A DNA stretch of 64,000 nucleotides, taken from Erinaceus europaeus (Eukaryota; Chordata; Mammalia; Eulipotyphla; Erinaceidae). The stretch spans positions 8,316,082 through 8,380,081 of the forward strand of contig NC_080164.1 in the NCBI RefSeq assembly GCF_950295315.1, read 5' to 3'. The position numbers were made by a program, and so were the translations under genes. Shown here piece by piece: positions 10,771-22,726 of the stretch; position 1 is the first letter of the stretch, and the number at the start of each line of letters is the position of its first letter. The notes under the pieces were generated by a model. That model searched no databases, had not been told where the DNA came from, and saw nothing but the letters and a program-made list of their open reading frames with translations.

Positions 10771-12638
10771 ATATAGCTGTGCTATTGGATGCTTCTAATC
10801 TACTTGGTCTAGGCTTTTGAGAGAGTCCGCATATCAAATACATAGCCTATATATTAAAAAGATTCAGTTTGTCTTTTGAGAAACTTTGAGACATACAATT
10901 GATTTCCACCTCTCATATTAATTAACTAGTGATTTATATGTCTACATTTTGCTAGGAGTGTACATAAACACAATTCCCACCACCAAAGGACTGTGACCCA
11001 TCCCTCCCGCCCACTCCCTCCCCCAACTGGCCCAGGAAGCTACATGTCTACCCCTCACCACTGGGTTTTTACTTTGGTGCCCTACTTACAATTTGATCAG
11101 GTCCTGTTTTTAGTTTCCCTTTCAGATCTTCTAAGTCAGCTTCTGTTGATGAGTGGGATCATCCCATACCCATCTTTATCTTTCTGACTTAGTTCACTTA
11201 ACATAATTCCTTCTAGCTCTGTCCAAGATGGGTCAGAGAAGGTGGGTTCATTGTTCTTGATAGCTGCATAGTATTCCATTGTGTATATATACCACAGCTT
11301 TCTCAGCCACTCATCTGTTGTTGGGCACCTGGGTTGCTTCCAGGTTTTAGCTATTATGAATTGTGCTGCTAGGAACATAGGAGTACACACCTCTTTTTGG
11401 TTGGGTGTTATGGAGTCCTTGGGGTATAACCCAAGGAGAGGAATTACTGGGTCATATGGAAGGTCCATGTCTAGCCTTCTGAGAGTTTTCCAGACTGCTC
11501 TCCACAGAGGCTGGACCAATTTACATTCCCACCAGCAATGTAAAAGCGTTCCTCTGTCCCCACAACCTCTCCAGCATTTGTTGCTGCTATCCTTTTTGAT
11601 GTATGCCATTCTTACAGGAGTGAAGATACTGGGTACTGTACAGCAAATAACAAAGGGACTTTTCAAAGTTAACCCAATTAACAAATAATGTGATGATGAT
11701 ATTAACTATCGATTGTCTTTTTGAACCCTAAGACAGCAGGAACCTCACATCTTCACTATAGAGCCCCTACTTCCCCCAGTCCTGGAACCCTTGGATAGGG
11801 CCCACTTTCCCGTAAGCATCTCCCAATCCAAACCAAATAATATTGCATCCACCGATCACAACCTAACCAAAGCAACGATTGCCACCTCAACATGCTTCAC
11901 CTCAGACTGTGTCCAGAGACTTCACGTGTGGAATGACAGCCCTTCAGCTTCATTACTCGGGTGAGACCTTTCCTTTTATAGTATACTCTAATTTCATCTC
12001 AGGTGGTTCACTTTCTAACAAAGTCCCATAACCTAGATATACACCAGTTTCTGTGAGAGAGAGCTTATGTGCACACGTATCCATAAACTACTGCAAAATA
12101 TATAACTGAAAGCAGAAGTACACTAGAGTTTGCAGTGAGTACCTCCCTAACACTTCCTCTCCACTATTCCAAGCTTGGGATCCATGATTGCTCAACAAAT
12201 TGTTTGGCTTCATATGTTAACTCTCTTTTCAATCACCAGGTTCCAGATGCCACCAGGATGCTGGCCAGGCTTCCCTGGATTGAAGACCCCACCAATGTGT
12301 CCTGGAGCTCAGCTTCCCCAGAACCCCACCTTACTAGGGAAAGAGAGAGGCAGACTGGGGGTATGGACCGACCAGTCAATGCCCATGTTCAGCGGGGAAG
12401 CAATTACAGAAGCCAGACCTTCTACCTTCTGCAACCCTCAACGACCCTGGGTCCATGCTCCCAGAGGGCTAGAGAATGGGAAAGCTACCATGGGAGGAGG
12501 TGGGTTATGGGGATTGGGTGGTGGGAATTGTGTGGAGCTGTACCCCTCCTACCTTATGTTTTTGTTCACTAATCCTTTCTTAAATAAAAAATTTTAAAAA
12601 AATTATAAAATACATGAAAAAAGAATTAAAAAAAAAGG
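10771..12638 (+). mobile_element. Young L1 insertion with 5' inversion (twin priming)
   Basis: Two L1 pieces lie in opposite orientation. 10771-11624 is minus-strand ORF2 C-terminus plus proximal 3'UTR. 11625-12600 is the distal 3'UTR on the plus strand, ending in a poly-A-like tail. The pieces meet where uninverted copies (such as 23017 on) run straight through, so the element was split there. GTATATTTGGT occurs at 10760-10770 and 12639-12649, an 11-bp target duplication enclosing both. This is the hallmark of twin-primed L1 integration. Confidence 0.93.
11136..11624 (-). pseudogene. L1 ORF2 C-terminal fragment (open)
   Basis: About 160 codons without a stop. They contain WRGCGDRGTLLHCWWECKLV, PLLGLYPKD, IAKTWKQPRCP and YIYTMEYYAAIKNNE, the conserved C-terminal region of L1 ORF2p just before its stop. 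The endonuclease and RT domains are absent. The open frame runs on to 11684 into the joined 3'UTR piece, so those first residues are not ORF2. The intact frame suggests a recent insertion. Confidence 0.93.
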
Positions 12639-12649
12639 GTATATTTGGT

Positions 12650-13685
12650 GATGTTGTAGAGGGCAATTTTGGTTGAATGTGGGGATACACTTGATTGGAG
12701 TTGTCCAAGAAAAAAATGAGGAGAAACTATGGTTATAAGGGGTTTTCTATAAAGAAAAGGACAAAGCTATGTTGGCAGTAGTAGAGGGGCATGAGCCAAG
12801 GGAAGCATTGTTTTAACTTTATGTTCATGTGGGTGATGCCATGTAGAAATTGGAGGCTCCAGTAGAGTACAGCAGGTAGAACTTATTTTACTTTTTGATA
12901 AAAGCATGTCTACAGAATGTCCGTGAAACAGATGCATTTTTATCATTTGGGTGTTTCTTAGTCTACAAATGCATAGATGGGACTTCCCTTTATAGTTAAT
13001 AACATAATGGAATTGGCACCATGGTTGGAAGCTCACCCATCCCTCCACTTGCTAATCTGGTAAAAGGGGGGGGGGCTCTGTTTACATCATCAGTTAATAT
13101 GATCATAAAAGGAGATTTATAAACCTCAACAACCCACAATGTTAAATGGTCACAAGTAACACTTCCCTGTTGTATCTTCTATGTATCTTGATACTCCCTA
13201 ATTCCTGGATACTTTTAGGGGGTTCATTCAGGTAGTTGTGGACAGCTGTGCTCTGACTGCTAGCCTGAGTAGGAGAATCCAAGGAGTGTGGAATGAGAGA
13301 GGGTATCCAAGACCTATTATTTAAATCTTCAAAGGCAGAACTAGAGTCCCTGCTTGAATGGTCGTTGCAAGAGAGTAACCCCTTTTTGCTGGAATATTAT
13401 GAGACTCCTTCTAATACTGACAACCTGTGCTTTTGTGACTTAAAAATACATTTTCAGAAACTGAACACCCCTGCTTCCTTTTAAGATTATTACAACAATC
13501 AATTGCTTATTGGAAATCCAGTCATGTTAGGCTTTCATCTTTCAATATCTCCTTTGCTTCCAATATCATATCCAAGTCCCCTCAGCTACAAGGTTTTCTG
13601 CTGAGGAGAGACATTGTGGTTTATTGTTATCAATAGATAATTCTACAGAATTTACTTTTGCCTTATCTTTAGTAGAAAAGAGTTT
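12650..13685. other. Unannotated unique sequence
   Basis: No repeat or exon was recognised apart from a 9-G run at 13068-13076. Confidence 0.5.
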
Positions 13686-13688
13686 GAG

Positions 13689-13689
<1 letters not shown>

Positions 13690-13734
<45 letters not shown>
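13690..13734. repeat. (TG)n microsatellite
   Basis: About 22 uninterrupted TG units. Confidence 0.97.
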
Positions 13735-13735
<1 letters not shown>

Positions 13736-15558
13736 GGGGAAATCTTAAAGGAGTTTGGGTATATAAAAATGTCTTTACACATATTAGAAGCAACTTTTTC
13801 CCTAGAAGCATTTATTTTACCATTAAAGCAAGTTGGAGAATTTCTCTACTGGGCAAAATTCTGCTGGTAAAATGTTTTATCTGTTCATAAGTAAAAGACT
13901 GTATTCCCTTTAAATCATAGTAGATTTTAATTCTTAACTCACTCTCTCCTGGACACAAATAAGGTGGCCAAGAAATCTGGTGTCAAATCAGTCAGTGGTC
14001 AGCAGCACTAAAAGAATTTCTGAACTCTCTTATGCTGCCAGGTTAAAATAGCAATCAGGAACATAGATAGTTTTTTTTTTTTTCTAATTTGTCAGAAAGT
14101 TGAAAACTATAGTTCATATTGTTATCTTAAGTAATGCAACATGGGATTTTTTTCATTATCAATTAGGAAATACTAAGCTACAAAGAATAATCATGGAGAT
14201 ACTCAGGGAATGAGAAGTCCCCGTGAAAGTTGACTTTTGCAGGATGGGGATTAATCCTGGTGTTTTCTTTGATTACTTTGAATACCATTTGGTCCACTTA
14301 CTGTATCATCTTGTAATTGGCCTTCAACGTTTTCCATCATGAAAGTAGTTATGTTCTCTCATTGTTTGACACAGAGTGTAAAGAAAAAGTATTTAAAATG
14401 TCAGGTTACTTTGGTATGTTATAACACAAAGGACAGAGCAGATGTTTTTAAATAAACATCATCTCTAGTTATGTATTGTTGAGACATGGAGAGAAACTTT
14501 TTCAGAAGCAGAGGAAGCCCTTGAATTTAGAGGGGGCTTAAACATAGGACTGTCTCGCAGAGCCATAAAAAGTTGGCAGAAGTATCAGGGGCAAATGAAT
14601 GGGTATAAAGTTGAGCTTGCTATAACTCAGATTATCAATAAAAATGTCAGCCTCAAATCTGAAGTGAGTCATTTTGTAACTCTAAACTGAAAGCACTTTT
14701 AACTGCCTTTAAATGGAAAACATTAATATAATTTAATAAATGTTATCTACTTTATTATCAAGAAGACTGTTATTACAGCAAAGGGAAATAGAGGATTTAA
14801 ATGTCATTTCTAGCATCTAATTTCCCAGCTGTTTTATTAGGATGCTATGAAAACCAAACCAAATGGATATGGCTACATTCATAAAAGCCAGTCCAGCACA
14901 AGAGTTAGTCTGAGTACTGACGAATCCTGAAATGTTACCCAGAACTGTAGCCTGGCTGGTGTGGGGTGAGATGTGCTCTGGGAAGCAGGTGTGAGCTATC
15001 AGGGTGGTGTCTGGTATCTTGTAGCTTGCTGAGTCGGGGAGATTCATGTCAGGGACAATGGCTATCTTTGGACCTAAGGGATTGATTTCTTACAGCCCTA
15101 TACACTGTGCATCAACTACTGATCTTGAAATAAATGGTGCTCGTGATGAACTGGAGTTCTGAGCAGGGGCTGCTATGGGATATTTTTGTGTGTGCTGGAA
15201 AGCAAATCCACTGATGTGTTGAGGGAGTGCCTGGCTTGGGTGTGCTCTCTGTGGTCCTCTTAAAAGGCTTCATAGAGTTGGCTGAAAGGCAGAAGTTGTG
15301 GATGGCAGAACTATTCAGAGAAATATACAAAGGAGATAGGGAAGCATGGAAGGATCTTAGACTGCGAGAGGGAGTTGTTGGTAGGCCTGGGCATACTTAT
15401 TTTCTGAGCATTTTAATGTGCTAGACATTGCATCCTGTGCCTTCATAGTCATAGTGATATGTTACATTTGCTACAATCTTACTATCCTTTACCACAGTGC
15501 TAAATATTTTGCTAACTTATTTCTCTATTAATGATCTCTCATTTCATAAATGAGTCTA
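13735..15558. other. Unannotated unique sequence
   Basis: The longest repeat-poor stretch of the first 20 kb. I see no SINE, L1 or LTR signature and no convincing exon. Confidence 0.5.
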
Positions 15559-15559
15559 G

Positions 15560-15649
15560 AACTCACATTCGTTCTAGTAGTTTACTTACCTGTATTTTGT
15601 CTCCAACTCACATTCGTTCTAGTAGTTTACTTATTTGTATTTTGTCTCC
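15560..15649. repeat. 45-bp tandem duplication (two copies)
   Basis: AACTCACATTCGTTCTAGTA begins at 15560 and again at 15605. Each unit ends TGTATTTTGTCTCC. The copies differ at two bases (TTACC versus TTATT), so the event is recent. Confidence 0.95.
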
Positions 15650-15952
15650 AGGGTTATCACTGAGTTTCAGTGCCTGCGCTACGAATCCACTGCTCCTAGA
15701 GGCTATTTTTTCCCATCTTTTGTTGCCCTTGTTGTTTTTATTGCTCTTCGTGGATAAGACAGAGAGAAATCTAGAGAAGAGGAGAAGATAGAGAGGGGGG
15801 AAGAGAGATAGACATCTGCAGACCTGCTTCAACGCTTGTAAAGTGACCCCCCTCCCGTAGGTGGGGAGCCAGGGATCAAAGCAGGATCCTTATGCTGGTC
15901 CTTGCACTTAGAGCCATGTGCACTTACTCTGCTGTGCTACCACCAGCCCCCT
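15646..15952 (-). mobile_element. SINE, class A long form, minus strand
   Basis: It starts with the inverted 3' module (CTCCAGGGTTATCACTGAG, CACTGCTCCTAGAGGC), then TTGCCCTTGTTG, GACAGAGAGAAATC, the CTGCAGACCTGCTTCA block and a decayed B box and head ending CACCAGCCCC. Confidence 0.88.
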
Positions 15953-15958
15953 GTTCTA

Positions 15959-15961
<3 letters not shown>

Positions 15962-16008
<47 letters not shown>
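15962..16008. repeat. (TA)n microsatellite
   Basis: About 23 TA units immediately upstream of the solo LTR. The LTR target site lies at its end. Confidence 0.96.
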
Positions 16009-16010
<2 letters not shown>

Positions 16011-16011
16011 T

Positions 16012-16403
16012 TGTTGGTATGCTTCTAAATTCTGCTTCTAAGACCCCTTCTGTTTCATTGGTTTAATCCCCCCTGCTTAACACTGTATTCTATTTACATA
16101 AACCACTGTTAACTAAGCATCACCCTGCCTCCAGGGCATTGGTTTAATCCGCTGGTTCATACTCTCTTTTTGCTCTGCCCCCTCTCCTTGTCACACCCTG
16201 ATTTCCACCAGTCTCTTTTCACTCCACCCTCTCTATCACATCCTGTTTCCACCCTTCTTGGTGAGTATATATATAAGGACAGGATTGTGATTAGAGTTAG
16301 CTTAGCTTGTGCTGTGTTCCACATGAATAAAGACTGAACTGCGTACCACTCAGCCATGAGTCCCCCATCATCTCTGTCTCTCGCCCGTGAAGCTAGCCTG
16401 GCA
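16012..16403 (+). mobile_element. Solo LTR (ERV2/ERVK-like), plus strand
   Basis: 392 bp from TGTTGGTATGC to GCCTGGCA, flanked by perfect 6-bp ATTAGT copies at 16006-16011 and 16404-16409. It has a TATATATATAAGG box near 16265 and AATAAA at 16326-16331, about 78 bp before the end, as expected for U3-R-U5. Same family as the LTR at 9.3 kb: both share TGTTTCATTGGTTTAA-type and CCCCCCTGCTTAACACT blocks. No internal viral genes are present. Confidence 0.93.
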
Positions 16404-16599
16404 ATTAGTTATGGATATAGGTAAATGTATGTTATTTATCATATACTCAGATTATACAAAAAGTTTGTGTGTGTATTTACTATAGAAAAGGACATAACAC
16501 ATTCTTACATAATTATCGGGCTGTGCTTGTGATAAGAACATCTAAAGTCAAATGCCCGTATTCACTGTAGTACTATTACTATAATCATCGCATTGTAAA

Positions 16600-16905
16600 A
16601 CTGAATCTGAATTTCTTCAACCTAATAATAGTGACTTTGTACCCACTGGTCAATATTTTCCTGTTTCCCCCACCTCCTCTCTTCTAGTAACCATAACCGC
16701 TACTCTGTTCTCTGTTTCCATGTATCTGACTTTTTCAGATCTACAAGTTGAGATAATTCCCATTTATTCCCCTTTGTGCTGGAGTCATCTTCCGTATCAT
16801 ACTGCTTTCCACACTTATCTATGCTGTCGTAAATGTCAGGGTGTCATTTTGTTAGGGTGAATAATATTCATGTGTGTGTGTGTGTGTGTATAATATAATG
16901 ACTGT
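16600..16905 (-). mobile_element. Ancient L1 fragment, minus strand
   Basis: CTGTTTCCATGTATCTGACT, TCAGATCTACAAGTTGAGAT and GGTGAATAATATTCATGTG match the reverse complement of old mammalian L1 ORF2/3'UTR. A short TG run follows. Confidence 0.65.
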
Positions 16906-17608
16906 CTGACATTTTTAAATGTTAATTAATTTTTGCGGAGGAAATGTTATCACAATGATAACAGTTGTTATCACAGGGACACAGTTTCACATTCCCTCGA
17001 GGTAGGTCATGACAGGTCTCACCCACCAGGAGAGTGTCATCTTCCCCAACTTAGGGTACAGTCTTTAAAGTCTGTTTACCGTCCTCCTACCCCCCCATTA
17101 GTATCCTGTGTTCTGCTGAAGCAGACCACAAGTTTATTAATGTTTCGGCCTGTATTTTGACTTCCTTTCTTAGAGCCCACATATAATCCATAGATCGTAT
17201 CTTGGCTTTGTTGATGGTTTCCTTAACTGTGCAGTTTTTCGTCTTCCTAATCCTTTCTAGATCTCCTCTTTCATAATGTCATAGGTATGATGGGACAGAA
17301 AGTTCCAACTTGATTTCCCAGGATGCACAACATTCTGCAAATTCAAATTACTTTTTATTAAGTAATCAGAAGCTTACAATCATACAATTGCTATTCTGGT
17401 CACAGACACTGGGTTATGATTTTAAAGATGGAAGTCACATTCTTCACATAATACAGTAACGGCCTCGATCCTGATGGGAGAATTCTGCCACCATCTTCGG
17501 AGTAGCCTGCATATCTTCTGCGTTCCATATTTCACCAGGAAAAAAAAAAATAAGGGAGATTCCATTGTGAGTTTTTGATTGTCAGACCTGGAGACCACAG
17601 TGTAGAAT
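16906..17608. other. Unannotated unique sequence
   Basis: No clear repeat beyond the old L1 edge. Nothing else supported. Confidence 0.45.
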
Positions 17609-17609
17609 A

Positions 17610-17760
17610 ACTCAAGGGAATTTCATCAATAATTGCTCCATTCCCCTCATCTACCAAAGATAAGACAGAGGCTCAGAAAGGACCTTCAAACAAATAGTGA
17701 GAGCTGTTTAAACACAGGGCCCTCTCTTAGTCTTCTTTCCAATACACAGCGCCTGATATG
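17610..17760 (-). mobile_element. MIR fragment, minus strand
   Basis: AGACAGAGGCTCAGAAAGG and CACAGGGCCCTCTCTTAGTC resemble inverted MIR sequence. Diverged; moderate support. Confidence 0.5.
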
Positions 17761-17885
17761 ATATGAAGTGCATAGAGGAGAAACTGAACAATGGAATGAC
17801 ATGTGCCTAAGATTTAAGGAAAGTGTTAAGATGAAAACAGTCATAACTCCCTCTACATATAGTATAATTGCAGAAAAAATAATTA

Positions 17886-18068
17886 TTTTCTAAGTTTTTA
17901 ATTTATTAGAGACAGAGAGAAATTGAATAGGGTGAGGGAGATAGAGAGGGAGAACATAGGTTTACTTCACTGATCTTGAAGCTTTCCCCTTGCAGGTGAG
18001 GACCAGGGCTTTGAACTGCGATTCACACTGTAGTGTCTGTGTTTAACCAGGTGTGTCACCACTGCCCC
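17886..18068 (-). mobile_element. SINE, class B, minus strand
   Basis: AATTTATTAGAGACAGAGAG body, CTTTCCCCTTGCAGGTGAGG, decayed B box CTTTGAACTGCG, head CCAGGTGTGTCACCACTG. Confidence 0.85.
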
Positions 18069-19350
18069 CCACCCCCAAATAATTCTTCAGCAAATTTTAT
18101 TTGCCTATGAGATCCTACAAAAAGCACCTAGCATTCAACTTGGGTTGTAAATGCCCAGAAATGCCCAGAATCTCTACTGGTATACTTTCAATAAATTCAA
18201 AGGGTATTCTGGAGAAACTGAAGATAATAGTTACCTCTTGGGCCAGGAGGCCTTGTGAACTTTCCTAACAAATTTCTGTCTAGCAAATGTGCATGGAGAA
18301 ATCGACTTGTCTTTTTCTAGTAGGTCTTCAGCAAAGCTGTAAAAAGCAAGACGTTTTTTTTTCTTTTTTCCTGCTTTTTTCTTATGAGACATCTGGAATC
18401 TAGTTGAAAACTTTGGACCCATAGGATCTTAGAGGTTTTTTTTTTTTTTTTTCTCCTTTGGGGTGAATGCCAAATTATAACAATTTGGGATTTCTGGAAA
18501 TAATAATATTATTTTACGGTAGGAGTTTTTGTGCCCGCTTTAGACTATGATTTCAAATTCTCTTTTCACACTCAAGGGTACAGTGATGAATGGTACCAGC
18601 TGTGAAATTGTATTTTTGGAGCTCCTCAGTAGACGGCAGTGAAATCACATGGAGGCTCTGTGTTAATGATGGTCTAACATCTTGGCTGTGTTCATTTCAG
18701 CATGTGCTTTTGTTCGTAACAATATCGTATGTCCACTCCCTGTTGGAAATCAGAAGGTTGGTAAGCTTTCCTTTGTGGAGACCCAGAGACCTAGGCTGGA
18801 CAGTTCAGGCACTAGGAGCAACTAATGGATTGAACTTCTATTTTATGGACAGAGATTGGCCTGACTGATGAGTTCTCCATTCTGCATAGAGAATCCCCCC
18901 CACCCCCCCCACACACACACACTGATCCCTTCTGGCCCTTTCAGAGAAGAACACATTAGAGAATTTGATCTGAGGAGAACTTCCATAGGTGAAAGGCTTT
19001 CAGATAATTTGTTGCAAAGGCCATTTCAGGAAAATAGCCCTACTGAGACACTCTGTGCTAGTTCTCACTTTGGATCTTTATCCAGAAGTGGAGAGCTGGC
19101 AGCCGACCGGATGGGACCTGGCTGCAGAGTGTTGAGTTTGGCTTGGATCGAGTTGGCCCACACAGTGTTTTGCATTTGAATTATTTAATAAGAAAGAAAA
19201 GGGGAGGGGGAGATATTTCATATAAATTCTTAGATTTTCTGACCCCCTACAAAATAATGATCTGGCAACACTTGGTTCAGATATCACATCTGCACACACA
19301 CATGCACACACACACACACGTAGTCTTTTTCCCCCCCATTTATTTACCTA
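18069..19350. other. Unannotated unique sequence
   Basis: No repeat apart from short C-rich/CA runs at 18894-18921 and 19293-19319. The open frames at 18590-18868 and 18868-19179 show no family features. Confidence 0.45.
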
Positions 19351-19354
19351 TTTA

Positions 19355-19575
19355 CTTTTAAATTTCTTTATTGGGGGATTACTGTTTCACATTTGACAGT
19401 GAATACAATAGTTTGTACATGTATACCATTTCTCAGTTTTCCACATAACAATGCAACCCCCACTAGGTCCTCTGTCATCCTTTTCCAGGACCAGTATTCT
19501 CCACCCCACCCACTCCAGAGTCTTTTACTTTGGTGCAATACACCAACTCCAGTGCAAGTAGTCTTCTTCATCCTC
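19355..19575 (-). mobile_element. L1 3' end fragment, minus strand
   Basis: TTTATTGGGGGATTACTGTT, ACAATAGTTTGTACATGTAT and TTACTTTGGTGCAATACACC are, from memory, the inverted 3'UTR of an L1 lineage older than the young copies here. Confidence 0.6.
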
Positions 19576-20390
19576 TCTCAGAGAATTTCCCTCGATTTTC
19601 CATAAACCCTTACATCCCTTACTTTTCCAAAGTTGAAATATTAGCACCTGTTCCCAGATCACATTTGAGACCTGCTTCAATCACTTCAGTCCCATGTGTG
19701 GGCCCCTAGCTCTTCGATTGGTTGAGGGCTATACGTTTTAGCTCTCTTTGTAGAGGACAAGGTTGTAATGTTCTTCCTAAGGGAATAGATAAGTGGTCTT
19801 TTTCTTCTAGATTCAGAAGACTTGTGGAATCACCTGATTAAATATCACAATACTAACTCCTCAGTAATGAACATTGTGTTGTTTGAATTCTTAAGTAACT
19901 TTATAAGCTGTTAGGAAAAATGATGAAGTCAAAAATCCATTCAATACTTGGCTCATGCATTCATTAACTCACTCAGCAACTATTCATTGCACGTAACGTC
20001 AATAAAAATTTTCCAATATCCAGGTCAAGAAGTAGAAATTTTCCAGCCACTTCAGAAGTCTTTCCTGGTTTTATAGCAATCACAACTCCTTCTTTTATTC
20101 TCCCAACAAAGTAATTACTAATTTGACTTTTATACATTACTTTTATGGCTTGTCACAAACATAGTCTTAGACATAATCATAGTCTTTTCCTTTACAAATG
20201 TTTGATAAATCTTTTCAGTGTGTCTTAATTGACATGTTCTCTATCTGGCATTCTCTCTCTCTCTTACAATTACCTAGGAAAAATCTTGAGACCTTTGGCC
20301 CTTTAACCTCAAACATCTGGTATATTTCTTTCGCCACTAAAGTTGTCACTGGGGTTGGGTGTTTGCATGACTACCACTATTTGCTGGTGC
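19576..20390. other. Unannotated unique sequence
   Basis: No confident feature; part may be more decayed L1. Confidence 0.45.
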
Positions 20391-20391
20391 C

Positions 20392-20572
20392 CTTTATTTA
20401 TTTACTTATTCGGATCAAGGATTTGAGTCAGACGACATAAATATGAAAAGAAGAGATATCTGTTGCACTGCCTCACTACTTGTCACTACTTGTAAAGCTT
20501 TCCACCACATATAGGGACCGGGGGCTTGAACATGCCATATCCTCTATCAGGTAAGCCACTAACTGACCCCAA
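20392..20572 (-). mobile_element. Degraded SINE, class B, minus strand
   Basis: TTTATTTATTTACTTATTCG tail, GTTGCACTGCCTCACTACTT (with an internal CTTGTCACTA duplication), TAAAGCTTTCCACC and GGGGGCTTGAACATG. Confidence 0.75.
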
Positions 20573-21011
20573 CACAGTGTAGACTATGATGATAGCCAGG
20601 TATTGTACAGTTCAACCTGCTTTTTCCCCCTCTGTTTTCCTATGAGTTGAGTCTTGACTAAAGAGATTTACAATGACCCTATTTGATCTTCATTTTTTCT
20701 TTGTTTCATTTCTTTGTGTTTTCTGTTCGACAATTTTTTTTTGTCCTATGCTTTTTTTTTTATCAGAAAGCTCATATTGTCCGGTTTATCTCTTTATAGT
20801 AGTAATCATTAGTTTCTATTGCTGCCTGGTAAATTATCACAAATTTAGTAATTCAAAACATATCTATAAGTAGGCCAGAAATTCAATACCTTGTGACTGA
20901 TTTCCATGTTCACTGTACTGATAAATTGAAATTAAGACATAATTATAAACACACTGATTTCAGAATTTTTAGGAGACTCCAATAAGTGCAGTTGTGTGTA
21001 AAACTCAGGTT

Positions 21012-21308
21012 GTTTTGGGAGTCGGGTGGTAGCTCAGCGGGTTAAGTGCAGGTGGCGCAAAGCACAAGGACCGGTGGAAGGATCCTGGTTGGAGCCCCTG
21101 GCTCCCCACCTGCAGGGTAGTCGCTTCACAGGTGGTGAAGCAGGTCTGCAGGTGTCTGTCTTTCTCTGCCCCCTCTGTCTTCCCCTCCTCTCTCTATTTC
21201 TCTCTGTCCTATCCAACAATTATGACATCAACAACAACAACAATAATAACTACAAGAGTAACACAAGGGCAACAAAATGGAATAAATAAATAATAAAAAA
21301 ATTAAAAG
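21012..21308 (+). mobile_element. SINE, class A short form, plus strand, with TSD
   Basis: The head AGTCGGGTGGTAGCTCAGCG is followed by the B-box variant GGTTGGAGCCCC, CCCCACCTGCAGG, CTGTCCTATCCAAC and an AAC/AAT tail. AACTCAGGTT at 21002-21011 and 21309-21318 is the target duplication. Complete and young. Confidence 0.95.
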
Positions 21309-21318
21309 AACTCAGGTT

Positions 21319-22312
21319 CTGTTCGGTTCAAAGTGAGGTTCTTCAATTTGGATCATAAGTGCTATTAATGTTGATTGTTTTCTTACTAAGTAATATGACA
21401 TGATGTTTGCACGGAAATGTTTTTACTTCAAGATTTCTGTGAATGATGCCTTTTAGAGTCAAAATATGTCACAAATACCTAAATTCCTGTAGTGTTAAGC
21501 TCTTTTTGTGCTTAATGATTAAAAATTTATGCAAATTTGATAACCATGTTAAACACATTTGTAGTTAACACAATTGCAATCAATTATTTTGAAAAAGTAC
21601 TTTGCCATATATTGTGGTATATGAACTAGTTGTTCACATAACATACGGTTACTGATACACATTTGTGTTTTCAGTTTAATGGTTACAAACACTGAGATAC
21701 ACAGAAAACAACTTCTATGTTATTCATTCACTACTACACTGGCTGCAATGTTAATATTCACATAAATGAAGGGACAGTGACTCATTGATAATTATTTTCT
21801 TCTCATAAGTTATCTTTACCTGACCTGACCTGGATGAGGTGGGACCCCATTACTGCTGGATACATTGCCAAACTGAAATGTATACTGTACTTTAAACAGC
21901 ATTTTATCCTGTGACTGAGTGATCAATTCAAGGGTTCATATCTTGCAACATTTGGAAAGTATCCAGAAAAAGTTATCAACAAACATGTATAGTTGATATC
22001 ACCTAGAAACTAATTACACTGCCACTCATTTTAAATAGTTCCCTTTTTTTTTTTTTTTGGTATGTATGTATGTATGTGCTACAAATGGGGTCCTTATTTA
22101 TTTACACATGCCCAACTTGCTCTTACTTTAGAATAATATAAATATTTCTCACCCTTCTGTTACTTAGCATTTGTTCATAAAAGAAAAATAGAAGCATTTA
22201 AAAATAGCATAATGACTCAAGGAAGGGACATTGAAGTAGAAAGCACACCTTGCATGAGTGAGACTCTGATTCGTATCTCTAGGATTATTTAACAATCAAG
22301 AAAGGGAAAACC
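21319..22312. other. Unannotated unique sequence
   Basis: AT-rich single-copy DNA with a 16-T run at 22045 and a short TATG repeat at 22062-22076. Nothing else recognised. Confidence 0.5.
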
Positions 22313-22313
22313 A

Positions 22314-22612
22314 GGAGCCCAGTGGTGGTGTACCAGTTAATGGCACATATTACCAAACCCAAAGACCAAAGTTTGAGCCCCCTCACCCCACTTGCAGGGG
22401 GAAGCTTCACAAGTGGTGAAGCAGGTTTGCAAGTGTCTGCCTATCTCTCCTTTCTGTCTTCACCTCCTCTCTCAATTTTTCTCTGTCCTAGCTATTAAAA
22501 AATAGATAGATAAAAAGGAGGGGTGGTGGTCTCTGGAAGTGGGGGGTTGTAGTGCCAGTACTGACACCCAGCCATAAAGCTGGTGGGAATTGGAAAAAAC
22601 AAAAAGGTAAAA
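22314..22612 (+). mobile_element. SINE, long form, plus strand, diverged
   Basis: Head AGCCCAGTGGTGGTGTACCA, B box GTTTGAGCCCCC, CACAAGTGGTGAAGCAGGTT, CTCTGTCCTAG, then a 3' module (GGGGGTTGTAGTGCCAGTAC, CAGCCATAAAGCTGGTGGG) related to that of other long copies. Confidence 0.8.
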
Positions 22613-22655
22613 TCAAATTTCCCCTCCCCCAAATGTTATAAATGAGAGTAGTTCA

Positions 22656-22726
22656 TTCTCTCTCTCTCCCCCTCCTTTCTCTCTCTCTCCCCTCCTCTCT
22701 CTCTCTCCCCCTCCTCTCTCTCTCTC

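Noticed and set aside
12135..12597. Open frames of about 140 codons, also at 23546-23977 and 29337-29774
   Set aside because: The same frames recur in three L1 3'UTR copies. They lie downstream of the ORF2 stop, carry no known domain, and are not kept open in older copies.
21018..21100. tRNA gene (A and B boxes present)
   Set aside because: Head of a SINE: no cloverleaf acceptor pairing, SINE body and tail follow, and the pattern recurs dozens of times.
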